The notes: generated by a model not told the origin, from the letters alone. 64,000 bases of DNA from Streptomyces sp. PCS3-D2 (GCF_000612545.2 NZ_CP097800.1:1984001-2048000), one strand, 5' to 3'. Positions 52,811 to 61,744 are shown, counted from the stretch's first letter. Numbers and translations: made by a program.

Positions 52811-54316
52811 CTACTGCTTGGCCGGCGTGTACGGTGCCAGGTCCGCCGCAAGCTCCTGGTGGACGCGTGCCTTGAGCAGAGTGCCCTCCGGGGTGTGCTC
52901 CTCGGAGATCACCTCGCCCTCGGCGTGCGCCTTGGCAACCAGCGAACCGCGGGTGTACGGCACCAGGGCCTCCACCTCGACCTCGGGCCGAGGCAGCTCG
53001 GAGTCGATGAGCGCGAGGAGTTCCTCGATGCCCATGCCCGTGCGGGCCGAGACGGCGATGGAATGGCGCTCGATCCGCAGCAGCCGCTGCAGGACGAGCG
53101 GGTCCGCGGCGTCGGCCTTGTTGATCACCACGATCTCGGGCACGTTCACCGCGCCGACCTCGCGGATCACCTCGCGCACCGCCGCCAGCTGCTCCTCCGG
53201 AGCCGGGTGCGAACCGTCGACGATGTGCAGGATGAGGTCGGAGTCGCCGACCTCCTCCATCGTGGAGCGGAACGCCTCGACGAGGTGGTGGGGCAGGTGC
53301 CGGACGAATCCGACGGTGTCGGCGAGGGTGTAGATCCGGCCGCTGGGTGTCTCGGCCCGGCGCACGGTCGGGTCGAGGGTGGCGAACAGCGCGTTCTCCA
53401 CCAGTACGCCCGCGCCCGTGAGGCGGTTGAGCAGTGAGGACTTGCCCGCGTTGGTGTAACCGGCGATGGCGACCGAGGGCACCTTGTTGCGGCGCCGTTC
53501 CTGCCGCTTGATGTCACGGCCGGTCTTCATCTCCGCGATCTCCCGGCGCATCTTCGCCATCTTCTCGCGGATGCGTCGCCGGTCGGTCTCGATCTTGGTC
53601 TCACCGGGGCCTCGGGTGGCCATGCCGCCACCGCCGCCGCCGCCCATCTGCCGCGACAGCGACTGACCCCAGCCGCGCAGCCGGGGCAGCATGTACTGCA
53701 TCTGCGCGAGTGCGACCTGCGCCTTGCCCTCTCGGGACTTGGCATGCTGGGCGAAGATGTCGAGGATCAGGGCGGTCCGGTCGACCACCTTGACCTTGAC
53801 GACGTCTTCGAGGGCAATGAGCTGGCCGGGGCTGAGCTCACCGTCGCAGACGACGGTGTCGGCGCCGCTCTCCATGACGATGTCGCGCAGCTCGCGGGCC
53901 TTGCCGGAACCGATGAAGGTGGCCGGGTCCGGCTTGTCACGGCGCTGGATCACGCCGTCCAGTACGAGAGCGCCCGCCGTCTCGGCGAGGGCGGCGAGCT
54001 CCGCGAGGGAGTTCTCCGCGTCCTGCACGGTGCCCGAGGTCCAGACGCCGACGAGGACCACGCGCTCCAGGCGGAGCTGTCGGTACTCGACCTCGGTGAC
54101 GTCTTCGAGCTCGGTGGAGAGACCGGCGACGCGGCGCAGGGCCGCGCGCTCGGAGCGGTCGAACTGGTCGCCGTCCCGGTCTCCGTCGATCTCGTGGCTC
54201 CAGGCGACGTCCTCTTCCATCAGGGCATCGGCCCGAAGGCTCTCGGTGAAGCTCTGCGGTTCACGCGCGTCGGTCGCGTCCCGCTCGTCCTGGGAAGCGG
54301 AAGAAGAGGAGGTCAT
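52811..54316 (-). CDS. hflX: GTPase HflX
   Basis: A 501-aa ribosome-associated GTPase that splits stalled ribosomes under stress. The N-terminal HflX domain includes VLVGVWTSGTVQDAENSLAE and FIGSGKARELRD; the linker has the Gly run RQMGGGGGGGMATRGPGETK. G motifs follow: GYTNAGKSSLLN (G1), DTVGFVRHLP (G3), NKAD (G4). About 65 acidic residues precede the HflX domain, an extension usual in actinobacteria. ATG 54316 is the start. It is downstream of the M1 peptidase gene by 133 bp on the same strand and converges on the lipoprotein protease. Confidence 0.95.
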   Translation of the reverse strand: MTSSSSASQDERDATDAREPQSFTESLRADALMEEDVAWSHEIDGDRDGDQFDRSERAALRRVAGLSTELEDVTEVEYRQLRLERVVLVGVWTSGTVQDAENSLAELAALAETAGALVLDGVIQRRDKPDPATFIGSGKARELRDIVMESGADTVVCDGELSPGQLIALEDVVKVKVVDRTALILDIFAQHAKSREGKAQVALAQMQYMLPRLRGWGQSLSRQMGGGGGGGMATRGPGETKIETDRRRIREKMAKMRREIAEMKTGRDIKRQERRRNKVPSVAIAGYTNAGKSSLLNRLTGAGVLVENALFATLDPTVRRAETPSGRIYTLADTVGFVRHLPHHLVEAFRSTMEEVGDSDLILHIVDGSHPAPEEQLAAVREVIREVGAVNVPEIVVINKADAADPLVLQRLLRIERHSIAVSARTGMGIEELLALIDSELPRPEVEVEALVPYTRGSLVAKAHAEGEVISEEHTPEGTLLKARVHQELAADLAPYTPAKQ

Positions 54317-54449
54317 TGGATCCTTACGTCGATTCGAATAGCAGTGTCACGCCTGGCGGGGACACGGTGGATGTCACGTCCAACGTGTCACACCGCCCGG
54401 GGATTCCCCGAACGGACCCGTCGATGGTGACATGCCCGTTCGTAGGCGG

Positions 54450-56051
54450 TCACACCCTTTTCCCGCCGGGCGCAGCCCCGCCCGGTGCGGCCATGCCCGG
54501 TGCGGCCATGCTCGGTGCGGCCAGGCTCGGTGCCTGCTTGCCCCGCGCGGCCCGGTCCGCCGCCGGGGCGCTCCACTCCGGGTGCCCCGGCATCGGCGGG
54601 GTCTTCGTCCCGTACAGCCACGGCTCCAGGAAGGCTCCGAGGTCGCGACCCGCCTCCTGCGAGGCCAGGCGGACGAAGTCGGCCGTGCCCGCGACCCCGT
54701 CCCGGTACCGCGTGACCCAGCGGCGTTCGATCCGCTCGAAGGCGGGGGCGCCGATCTCCTGTCGCAGTGCGTAGAGGATCAGCGCGGCGCCGTCGTAGAC
54801 CACCGGCCGGAACAGCCCGATCTTCTCGCCGGGCGCCGCGGCCTTCGGGGCGGCCGGGGGGCCGCCCGCCGCCCGCCACTGGTCGGAGCGCTGGTACGCC
54901 TCGCGCATGCGCCGCTCCAGGGAGTACGTGCCCAGGCCGTCCGCGTACAGGGCCTCGTACCAGGTGGCGTGTCCCTCGTTGAGCCACAGGTCGGACCAGG
55001 TCCGGGGGCTGACGCTGTCGCCGAACCACTGATGGGCGAGCTCGTGGACCATCACCGCCTCGACGTACCACTCGGGGTAGCCCTCGCCGGAGAACAGGCT
55101 GCTCTCGAAGAGCGAGAGGGTCTGCGTCTCCAGCTCGAAGCCGGTCGTCGCCCGCGCGATCAGCACCCCGTAGTTCTCGAACGGGTAGCGGCCGACGCGC
55201 TCCTCCATCCACTCGATGTGGCCGGCGGTCTTCTTCAGCCAGGGGTCGAGCCGCTGCCGGTCGGCGGCGGGCACCACGTCGCGCAGCGGCAGCCCGTGCG
55301 GTCCGGTCCCGTGGACGACGGCGGAGCGGCCCACGGAGACCTGGGCCAGCTCGGTGGCCATGGGGTGGCGGGTCCGGTACGTCCACGTCGTGGTGGGGCC
55401 CGTGCGCCGGGCAGGGCCTGCCTGGAGGCCGTTGGCGACGGCTGTGAGCCCGGTGGGTGCGCTGATCCGGAAGGTGAAGAGGGCCTTGTCGGCGGGGTGG
55501 TCGTTGCAGGGGAACACGCGGTGGGCGGCGTCGGCCTGGTTGGCCATGGCCAGACCGTCCTCGGTGGGCACCCAGCCGCCGTCCCCGCGACCGCGCGGGT
55601 CGCTGGTGTGCCGGACCGTGATCCGCAGCGCGCCGCCCTCCGCCACCGCCCGCGGTGGGGTCAGTACGAGGTCCTCCCCGACGCTCTCGAAGCGTGCGGG
55701 CTCCCCGTTCACCTCGGCGGACGCCACAGTGCCGTGGGTGAAGTCCAGGTTGACGCGCTCCAGCGGCTCCAGTGCCCGGGCCTCGATGACGGTGACCGCG
55801 TCGAGCGGGGTCAGGTTGTCCTTGTACGTGAAGGACAGGTCGTACGCGAGCACGTCGTAGCCGGGGTTCCCCAGCTCGGGGAAGAGGCGGTCCCCGATGC
55901 CCAGGGGCTTCGGCGGGGGCAGTACCGCGGCGACGAGGGTGAGGGAGGCCGCGGCGAGCAGGGCGGCGCGCAGGCGGGGCGAGGAGAGCTGCATCCACCA
56001 CCGCTTACCAGCGCCCGCCACGGGACGGCGTACGGCGCGCGACGGGGCCAC
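54450..56051 (-). CDS. M1-family aminopeptidase-like zinc metallopeptidase, secreted
   Basis: A 533-aa peptidase. A signal/anchor segment lies near residues 20-45 (LRAALLAAASLTLVAAVLPP). The beta-sandwich head and then the gluzincin domain follow, with MVHELAHQWFGDSVS (His336 and the catalytic Glu) and LWLNEGHATWYEA (third ligand Glu). The usual GAMEN substrate motif is not seen; RYPFENYGVLI occupies that region. The last 25 residues are an Ala/Pro/Gly/Met repeat coded by a 15-bp tandem array. The GTG at 56051 (AAGG upstream) is taken; ATG 55994, just before the signal core, is a good alternative. Confidence 0.88.
   Translation of the reverse strand: MAPSRAVRRPVAGAGKRWWMQLSSPRLRAALLAAASLTLVAAVLPPPKPLGIGDRLFPELGNPGYDVLAYDLSFTYKDNLTPLDAVTVIEARALEPLERVNLDFTHGTVASAEVNGEPARFESVGEDLVLTPPRAVAEGGALRITVRHTSDPRGRGDGGWVPTEDGLAMANQADAAHRVFPCNDHPADKALFTFRISAPTGLTAVANGLQAGPARRTGPTTTWTYRTRHPMATELAQVSVGRSAVVHGTGPHGLPLRDVVPAADRQRLDPWLKKTAGHIEWMEERVGRYPFENYGVLIARATTGFELETQTLSLFESSLFSGEGYPEWYVEAVMVHELAHQWFGDSVSPRTWSDLWLNEGHATWYEALYADGLGTYSLERRMREAYQRSDQWRAAGGPPAAPKAAAPGEKIGLFRPVVYDGAALILYALRQEIGAPAFERIERRWVTRYRDGVAGTADFVRLASQEAGRDLGAFLEPWLYGTKTPPMPGHPEWSAPAADRAARGKQAPSLAAPSMAAPGMAAPGGAAPGGKRV
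54481..54540. repeat. 15-bp tandem repeat in the M1 peptidase tail
   Basis: CCCGGTGCGGCCATG twice, then CTCGGTGCGGCCAGG and a decayed fourth unit; codes Ala-Pro-Gly/Ser-Met-Ala type repeats at the C-terminus. Confidence 0.85.
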
Positions 56052-56105
56052 CCGAACGGGACCTTCCGGCGCCGTACCGGCCTACGCCCGGCCGGCGCCG
56101 TCGCC

Positions 56106-58202
56106 CTACGCGCGGCCGACGTCGTACACGCCCGGCACGTCACGCATGGCGCGCATCAGTGCGGGCAGGCCGGCCGCGTCGGGCAGCTGGAGGGTGTAGG
56201 TGTGCCGGACCCGGCCCTCGACCGGGGGTTCGACGGTCGCGGAGACCACCTCGACGCCCTCGTGGGCAATGGCCTCGGTCAGGTCCGCCAGCAGATGCGG
56301 GCGGCCGAACGATTCAGCGAGCAGGGTGACCCGGCAGTCCGCGGTGGCCCGCCAGTGCACGGCGACGGAGGTGCGGCCCACGGCGCGCATCCGGGCCACG
56401 GCCGCGCACTGGACCCGGTGCACGGTGACGGCTCCGCCGCGGACGACGAATCCGGCGACGGCGTCCGGCGGGACCGGGGTGCAGCACCCGGCCATCCGGA
56501 CGGTGGCGTCCGGCAGGTCGGCCACGGCGTTGGCCCCGCCGCCCCGGGCTCCGACCACCGACAGCGGCGCCCGCGCGGCCGAGGTGGTGGCCATGGCCCG
56601 GTCGGGATGGGATTCGAGCCAGCTGCTGATGGCGATGCGGGCGGCGGGCGTCCGGGCGTGGTCCAGCCACTCGGCGGCGGGTCCGGAGGAGGCGTCCTGC
56701 GCGAGCAGCAGCTGGACGGTGTCACCGTCGGACAGCGGTGAGGACAGTGAGGCGAGGCGCCCGTTGACGCGGGCGCCGATGCAGCCGTGGGCCGCCTCTC
56801 CGTGCTGCGCGTAGGCGGCGTCGATGCAGCTGGCTCCGGCGGGCAGGCCCAGGGTGCCCCCGTCGGCCCGGAAGACGGTGATCTCCCGGTCCTGCGCGAG
56901 CTCGGCGCGGAGCACGCTCCAGAAGGTGTCCGGGTCGGGTGCGGACTGCTGCCAGTCGAGCAGCCGGGACAGCCAGCCGGGCCGGGTCGGGTCCACCCGC
57001 TCCTCGTACGGGTCGGCGGCATCGGGCGTCGCGGTGGCGTCGGGCGCCGCGGTGGCGTACGGGTTGCCGAGCGCCACCACGCCGGCCTCGGCGACCCGGT
57101 GCATCTGTCGGGTCCGCACGATGACCTCGGCCACGTACCCCTCGGGGGTGGCCACGGCGGTGTGGAGGGACTGGTAGAGGTTGAACTTCGGGGTGGCGAT
57201 GAAGTCCTTGAACTCCGAGACCACCGGGGTGAAACAGGTGTGGAGCTCCCCCAGTGCCGCGTAGCAGTCGGCGTTCTCGCCGACCAGGATGAGGATGCGC
57301 CCGAAGTCGGAGCCGCGCAGCTCGCCGCGGGTGCGGGTGATCCGGTGGACGGAGACGAAGTGCCGCGGCCGTACCTGTACTTCGGCGCCGATGCCCGCCT
57401 CCCGCAGGACGGTCCGTACGGAGTCGGCGATGCCGGGCAGCGGGTCGCGCTCGCCGGCGTGGGCGGCGATGAGGGCGCGAGTGCTCTCGTACTCCTCGGG
57501 GTGCAGGATCGCGAAGACGAGGTCTTCCAGTTCGGTCTTGAGGGCCTGCACGCCGAGCCGTTCGGCAAGCGGGATCAGGACGTCACGGGTGACCTTGGCG
57601 ATCCGGGCCTGTTTCTCCGGCCGCATCACGCCCAGGGTGCGCATGTTGTGCAGCCGGTCGGCGAGCTTGATGGACATCACGCGGACGTCGTTGCCGGTGG
57701 CGACGAGCATCTTGCGGAAGGTCTCCGGTTCCGCCGCGGCACCGTAGTCGATCTTCTCGACCTTGGTGACGCCGTCGACGATGAAGCAGACCTCGTCGCC
57801 GAACTCGGCGCGGACCTGATCCAGGGTCACGTCGGTGTCCTCGACGGTGTCGTGGAGCAGAGAGGCCGTCAAGGTGGTGGTTTCGGCGCCCAGTTCGGCG
57901 AGGATCAGGGTGACGGCGAGTGGATGTGTGATGTACGGCTCACCACTTTTTCGCATCTGGCCGCGGTGGGAGCTCTCCGCGAGCAGATAGGCGCGCCGCA
58001 GAATGGACATATCGGCGTCCGGATGGTGGGCGCGGTGGGCCTCGGCGACATGGCCGATTGCGTCCGGGAGCCGGTCCCGGGACGTCGGCCCGAGCAGCGC
58101 CGCGCGCCCGAGGCGGCGCAGATCGAGCCTGCTCCGGCCCCGTCTGCGGAGCTCAGGGCGCACTTCGGGGTGTGCTTCGGGGTTCGTGGCCTCTGCACTC
58201 AT
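56106..58202 (-). CDS. rshA: RelA/SpoT-family (p)ppGpp enzyme RshA
   Basis: A 698-aa RelA/SpoT homologue. The HD hydrolase domain is intact: HRGQMRKSGEPYITHPLAV, LLHDTVEDTDV and SIKLADRLHNMRTL. The synthetase domain keeps FKDFIATPKFNLYQSLHTA but departs elsewhere: SDFGRILILVG replaces the usual D-L-x-G-x-R segment, and EVIVRTRQMHRVAEAGVVAL lacks the EIQIRT and AAHW residues. TGS, a CC-containing zinc-finger-like segment (GCCTPVPPDAVAG) and an ACT-like domain follow. ATG 58202 has GGAGG 5-6 nt upstream. It is probably the second Rsh of this organism, with relA elsewhere. Confidence 0.93.
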   Translation of the reverse strand: MSAEATNPEAHPEVRPELRRRGRSRLDLRRLGRAALLGPTSRDRLPDAIGHVAEAHRAHHPDADMSILRRAYLLAESSHRGQMRKSGEPYITHPLAVTLILAELGAETTTLTASLLHDTVEDTDVTLDQVRAEFGDEVCFIVDGVTKVEKIDYGAAAEPETFRKMLVATGNDVRVMSIKLADRLHNMRTLGVMRPEKQARIAKVTRDVLIPLAERLGVQALKTELEDLVFAILHPEEYESTRALIAAHAGERDPLPGIADSVRTVLREAGIGAEVQVRPRHFVSVHRITRTRGELRGSDFGRILILVGENADCYAALGELHTCFTPVVSEFKDFIATPKFNLYQSLHTAVATPEGYVAEVIVRTRQMHRVAEAGVVALGNPYATAAPDATATPDAADPYEERVDPTRPGWLSRLLDWQQSAPDPDTFWSVLRAELAQDREITVFRADGGTLGLPAGASCIDAAYAQHGEAAHGCIGARVNGRLASLSSPLSDGDTVQLLLAQDASSGPAAEWLDHARTPAARIAISSWLESHPDRAMATTSAARAPLSVVGARGGGANAVADLPDATVRMAGCCTPVPPDAVAGFVVRGGAVTVHRVQCAAVARMRAVGRTSVAVHWRATADCRVTLLAESFGRPHLLADLTEAIAHEGVEVVSATVEPPVEGRVRHTYTLQLPDAAGLPALMRAMRDVPGVYDVGRA

Positions 58203-58342
58203 GGGCACCTCCGGCGGCTTCGACCGGCGGTGGTGGGCATGGGGTGAGCCCTCAGGGCCGGTGCCTGATGTTACCGACCCCACCACGTGGCGCAGTCCAC
58301 CTCTCGCACAGCGTGAAACGGATCACCCATTAGAGGGAGGCT

Positions 58343-59218
58343 TCAGGAGAAAGCCGTTTCGGTGAGCCAGGCTTCGTCGAACTCACCGGCGGCCACGATG
58401 ACGGCCGGTCCGGTCATGTCGATCTGCCCGTCGGGGTGTTCGGTGATGACGAGCGTCCCGCCGGGGAGGTCGACGGTGTACGTGGCCGGCTCACCGGTGG
58501 CGGCGGGGTCCACGCCGTCGCGGCGGATGGCGGCGACGGCGACGGCGCAGGCGCCGGTGCCGCAGGAGCGGGTCTCGCCGGAGCCGCGCTCGTGGACGCG
58601 CATGGCGACGTGGCGGGGGCCGCGGTCGACGACGAACTCGACGTTGACACCCGTCGGGTAGGCGGACGCCGGGCTGAACGGCGGGGCGGTCAGGAGGTTC
58701 CCGGCGTCGTCGAGGCTGTCGACGAACGCGACCGCGTGCGGGTTGCCCATGTTCACGTTGCGGGCGGGCCAGCTGCGCGGTCCGACGCTGACGGTGACCT
58801 CGCCCTCGGGGAACGCGGCACGGCCCATCGAGACGGTGACGTCGCCCCCCTTGTCGAGGTGCACCCGCTTGACGCCGCCGCGCGTGGCGACCGTCAGGTC
58901 ACCGGGCTCGACGTGGCCGGCGTACTGGAGGTAGCGGGCGAAGACGCGCACGCCGTTGCCGCACATCTCGGCGACGGAGCCGTCGCTGTTGCGGTAGTCC
59001 ATGAACCACTCCGCCTCGTCGGCCAGGTGCGCCGCCTCGGGGTGCGCTGCGGACCGGACGACGTGCAGGACCCCGTCGCCCCCGATGCCGGCGCGCCGGT
59101 CGCAGAGCTTCGCGACGGCGGAAGCGGGCAGCTCGACGGCGTTGTCCGGGTCCGGGACGATCACGAAGTCGTTCTCGGTGCCGTGGCCCTTGAGGAAGGA
59201 GAGGGTGGTCTGCGTCAC
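58343..59218 (-). CDS. dapF: Diaminopimelate epimerase
   Basis: A 291-aa cofactor-free epimerase converting LL- to meso-diaminopimelate for lysine; Streptomyces peptidoglycan uses the LL form, so here it mainly feeds lysine synthesis. Both catalytic cysteines are present, Cys86 in AEMCGNGVR and Cys219 in TRSCGTGACA. GHGTENDFVIVPD opens the first half, and ARNVNMGNPHAVAF marks the middle. The GTG start at 59218 is weakly supported by a GGGCGG sequence. It lies between rshA (140-bp gap) and a small membrane protein gene, all on the minus strand. Confidence 0.96.
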   Translation of the reverse strand: MTQTTLSFLKGHGTENDFVIVPDPDNAVELPASAVAKLCDRRAGIGGDGVLHVVRSAAHPEAAHLADEAEWFMDYRNSDGSVAEMCGNGVRVFARYLQYAGHVEPGDLTVATRGGVKRVHLDKGGDVTVSMGRAAFPEGEVTVSVGPRSWPARNVNMGNPHAVAFVDSLDDAGNLLTAPPFSPASAYPTGVNVEFVVDRGPRHVAMRVHERGSGETRSCGTGACAVAVAAIRRDGVDPAATGEPATYTVDLPGGTLVITEHPDGQIDMTGPAVIVAAGEFDEAWLTETAFS

Positions 59219-59289
59219 CCGCCCATGGTACCGAGCCCCTGCTCACGGGCGCCGGGCGGCCCGTCGGGGGTCACCGGGGCCCCGGAGCC

Positions 59290-59349
59290 GGTCACGGGAG
59301 GTCCGGGACGGTCACGGGAGGTCCGGGACGGTCGCCGGAAGCCTGGAAC
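59290..59349. repeat. 20-bp tandem repeat upstream of dapF
   Basis: GGTCACGGGAGGTCCGGGAC twice and a diverged third copy GGTCGCCGGAAGCCTGGAAC, in the 152-bp gap between two leftward genes. Confidence 0.85.
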
Positions 59350-59370
59350 GGTCACCGCCGCCGGCGGCGG

Positions 59371-59883
59371 TCAGCGGAGCCGGGCGACCCGGTACACGGC
59401 GAGGCCTACGACGACCAGCGCGACCACGGCGTACAGCGCGGCCATGCGCCAGTCGGGGCGGCGGCCGCTCCCCCGGGCCGGGAGACCGGGCCATGTGTAG
59501 CCGACCCGTCGGGCGGCCATCATCCCCCAGCCTCCGGCGCAGCAGCTGATGAGGAAGCCGAGCATGGCGACCACGGCTCCGCCGTCGCCGAACTCGAAGG
59601 CCAGGGGGAAGGCGAACATCAACGAGCCGGCGGCGGCGAGCATGACGATGGGGGCGATCTGCCACACGCGCAGGCGGCGCCGCGGCCGCAGTTCGACCTC
59701 GAACTCGGCTCCGGCGGCCGCCTCGGCCTCGGCGGTGTCCGGGGCGTCCGGGCCGTCCGAGGTCAGCCGCGCGGGGTCCGCGGGCAGCCCGAGGCCCGCG
59801 GTCCCGTCCGTCCCGCCGAGAAGCATCGGGTCCGCTTCCCTTCGGGTGTCGTCCCGCCCGGTGTCGCGAGGGCCGGCCTCCAT
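59371..59883 (-). CDS. Small conserved membrane protein
   Basis: A 170-aa protein. The first 70 residues are acidic and Ala/Gly/Asp-rich. Three or four membrane helices follow: IAPIVMLAAAGSLMFAFPLA, GGAVVAMLGFLISCCAGGWG and a final AALYAVVALVVVGLAVYRVA before a short basic end. ATG 59883 with GGGAGGG 7-8 nt upstream is preferred; GTGs 6 and 18 nt further up are possible. It sits between miaA and dapF on the same strand. No family is recognised and no catalytic residue is visible. A role in the envelope is possible only by location in the membrane. Confidence 0.78.
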   Translation of the reverse strand: MEAGPRDTGRDDTRREADPMLLGGTDGTAGLGLPADPARLTSDGPDAPDTAEAEAAAGAEFEVELRPRRRLRVWQIAPIVMLAAAGSLMFAFPLAFEFGDGGAVVAMLGFLISCCAGGWGMMAARRVGYTWPGLPARGSGRRPDWRMAALYAVVALVVVGLAVYRVARLR

Positions 59884-60014
59884 CGCCACGCGCCCTCCCA
59901 CTCGGACTCAGTACGCCGCCATGCAGTGCAGGTGATCGCACCTGCTGGAGTTTGATGATGGCACGCCCCCGACCCCGCTACGGGCGCCCGGGGCTTCCCG
60001 ATGCCATCACGTGA

Positions 60015-60953
60015 TCAGGCTGTAACCGCTCGTTCGACCAACGACTCGGCGAGCTGGGGGAGTTCCGCCCGGTCTGCGGCAGCTCCGCTGAGCCAGTGGA
60101 CGCGCGGATCGCGGCGGAACCAGGAGTCCTGGCGGCGGGCGAAGCGCTTGGTCGCCCGGATGGTCTCCGCCCGTGCCTCGTCCTCGGTGCACTCACCCGC
60201 GAGCGCGGCCAGCACCTGCTGGTAGCCCAGCGCCCGGGAGGCAGTGATGCCGTCGCGCAGTCCGCGGGCCTCCAGCGCCCGGACCTCGTCCACCAGGCCG
60301 TCCTGCCACATCCGGTCGACGCGCCGCGCGATCCGCTCGTCGAGCTCGGGCCGGGCGACGTCGACGCCGATCTGGACCGTGTCGTAGACGGACTCGTGGC
60401 CGGGCAGGTTCGCGGTGAACGGCTTGCCGGTGATCTCGATGACCTCCAGCGCGCGGACGATGCGCCGGCCGTTGCTGGGCAGGATGGCCCGGGCGGCCTC
60501 CGGGTCGGCGGCGGCCAGGCGGGCGTGCAGGGCGCCGGGCCCGCGCAGCGCGACCTCCTCCTCCAGCCGGGCGCGGACTTCGGGGTCGGTGCCGGGGAAC
60601 TCCATGACGTCCAGGGCGCCCCGGACGTACAGGCCGGATCCGCCGACGAGGACGGGGGTGCGGCCCTCGGCGAGCAGCTTGTCGATCTCCCCGCGGGCCA
60701 GCCGTTGGTACTCCGCGACATTGGCGGTGTCGGTGACGTCCCAGATGTCGAGGAGGTGGTGCGGGACGCCGCCGCGCTCCTCGGTCGTCAGCTTGGCGGT
60801 GCCGATGTCCATCCCCCGGTACAGCTGCATGGAGTCGGCGTTGACGACTTCTCCGTCGAACCGGCGGGCCAGGGCTACGCCCAGGTCGGACTTTCCTGCC
60901 GCGGTGGGACCGACGACGGCGATGACCCGCGGGGCGGGGGCTGCTTTCCTCAC
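60015..60953 (-). CDS. miaA: tRNA dimethylallyltransferase
   Basis: A 312-aa enzyme adding a dimethylallyl group to adenosine 37 of tRNAs that read UNN codons. Walker A is VVGPTAAGKSDLGVALA near residue 12, then VNADSMQLYRGMDIGTAKLT, GGVPHHLLDIWD, PVLVGGSGLYVRGAL and GRRIVRALEVIEITG, with the C-terminal TKRFARRQDSWFRRD. The product is the substrate for MiaB, whose gene lies 1.6 kb away on the same strand, with other genes between. The GTG at 60953 gives the short usual N-terminus; the ribosome site is weak. Confidence 0.96.
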   Translation of the reverse strand: MRKAAPAPRVIAVVGPTAAGKSDLGVALARRFDGEVVNADSMQLYRGMDIGTAKLTTEERGGVPHHLLDIWDVTDTANVAEYQRLARGEIDKLLAEGRTPVLVGGSGLYVRGALDVMEFPGTDPEVRARLEEEVALRGPGALHARLAAADPEAARAILPSNGRRIVRALEVIEITGKPFTANLPGHESVYDTVQIGVDVARPELDERIARRVDRMWQDGLVDEVRALEARGLRDGITASRALGYQQVLAALAGECTEDEARAETIRATKRFARRQDSWFRRDPRVHWLSGAAADRAELPQLAESLVERAVTA

Positions 60954-61102
60954 GGCCCCAGTCTCGCAAACCCTGGGGGATGTACCCGATCGAGCTACGT
61001 GACGGGGTGGTGCCGGGGTCGTTGCCCTGGCGGGGTTCCGGCCGGGGGATGCGCCGTGCGCACGCCCGGCGCGGACCGGTCGCGGACCGGTTCGGTCGAC
61101 GC

Positions 61103-61128
61103 GGAACTTCACTCGCACGCGTAACGTT
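61103..61128 (+). promoter_or_regulatory. Possible ECF-type promoter of the small-protein pair
   Basis: GGAAC at 61103-61107 and GTT at 61126-61128, separated by 18 nt, ending 12 bp before the start codon. The pattern resembles SigR/SigE-type promoters, but the short leader is a concern. Confidence 0.35.
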
Positions 61129-61140
61129 ACGGGAGTAGAC

Positions 61141-61350
61141 ATGGGCGTTTTTGATCGGTTTTTCCGTCGCAGGAACGAGGCCGTGACCGAAGGGGTCGCG
61201 ACCGCGGCTCCGGCGGCGGAGTCCGGTGCGGCCGGCGAGAGCGAGCCTGCTGCTGCACAGAGCGAGCCGGCGGAAGCCGTGGAGATTCCGAAGCAGCAGT
61301 CGGCGGAGGTGGCCGCGGACAGCGAAGCCGGCGAGGGCGCCCGTACGTAG
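61141..61350 (+). CDS. Small hypothetical protein
   Basis: A 69-aa protein: a basic amphipathic start MGVFDRFFRRRNEAV, then an acidic Ala/Glu/Ser-rich tail. A good GGGAG lies 5 nt before ATG 61141. It is 23 bp upstream of an antitoxin-like gene on the same strand, so the two form an operon. The MGxFDxFFRR head resembles the MGLLDNLK head of its neighbour, suggesting membrane-edge or partner binding; this is only an observation. No known domain. Confidence 0.68.
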   Translation: MGVFDRFFRRRNEAVTEGVATAAPAAESGAAGESEPAAAQSEPAEAVEIPKQQSAEVAADSEAGEGART

Positions 61351-61373
61351 CGCACGCCAACGGAAGGTGACCC

Positions 61374-61619
61374 ATGGGCCTGCTGGACAATCTGAAGGCC
61401 AAGCTCGCTCCGGCGAAGGACAAGGTCGGCGATCTCGCGCAGCAGCACGAAGGCAAGATCAGCGAGGGTCTGGACAAGGTCGCCAAGGCCGTGGACTCCA
61501 AGACCAAGGGCAAGTACAGCGGCCAGATCACGAGTGGGACGGGCAAGGCGAAGGACGCCCTGGGGAAGATCGCGCACAAGGACACCCCCGGCGGGCCGAC
61601 GCCTCCGACCGCCTCCTGA
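61374..61619 (+). CDS. Antitoxin-like small protein (MT0933/Rv0909 family type)
   Basis: An 81-aa Lys/Ala-rich protein starting MGLLDNLKAKLAPAKDKVGD, with helical repeats (DLAQQHEGKISEGLDKVAKA) and a Thr/Pro tail. It resembles actinobacterial proteins annotated as MT0933-like antitoxins, also related in pattern to general stress CsbD-like helices. GGAAGG lies 6 nt before ATG 61374. No toxin gene follows; the next gene is on the other strand behind a strong hairpin. An antitoxin role is therefore doubtful. Confidence 0.75.
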   Translation: MGLLDNLKAKLAPAKDKVGDLAQQHEGKISEGLDKVAKAVDSKTKGKYSGQITSGTGKAKDALGKIAHKDTPGGPTPPTAS

Positions 61620-61629
61620 CGCGGTCACG

Positions 61630-61671
61630 GAAGGGGCCTGGAACCGGCTGGTGCCGGTTCCAGGCCCCTTC
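61630..61671. terminator. Bidirectional terminator, small-protein pair / LigB-like gene
   Basis: Perfect 19-bp stem GAAGGGGCCTGGAACCGGC / GCCGGTTCCAGGCCCCTTC with a TGGT loop. Confidence 0.9.
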
Positions 61672-61744
61672 GGCGCTGAGGGCCCGGTGGAGACCTGCTG
61701 CGGGTGCCGGCGGGCCCGCCACCGCTGCGGCCGGGTGGCGTCGG

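Noticed and set aside
61374..61619. Toxin-antitoxin module
   Set aside because: No toxin-like gene flanks the antitoxin-like protein; the next gene is convergent behind a strong terminator.
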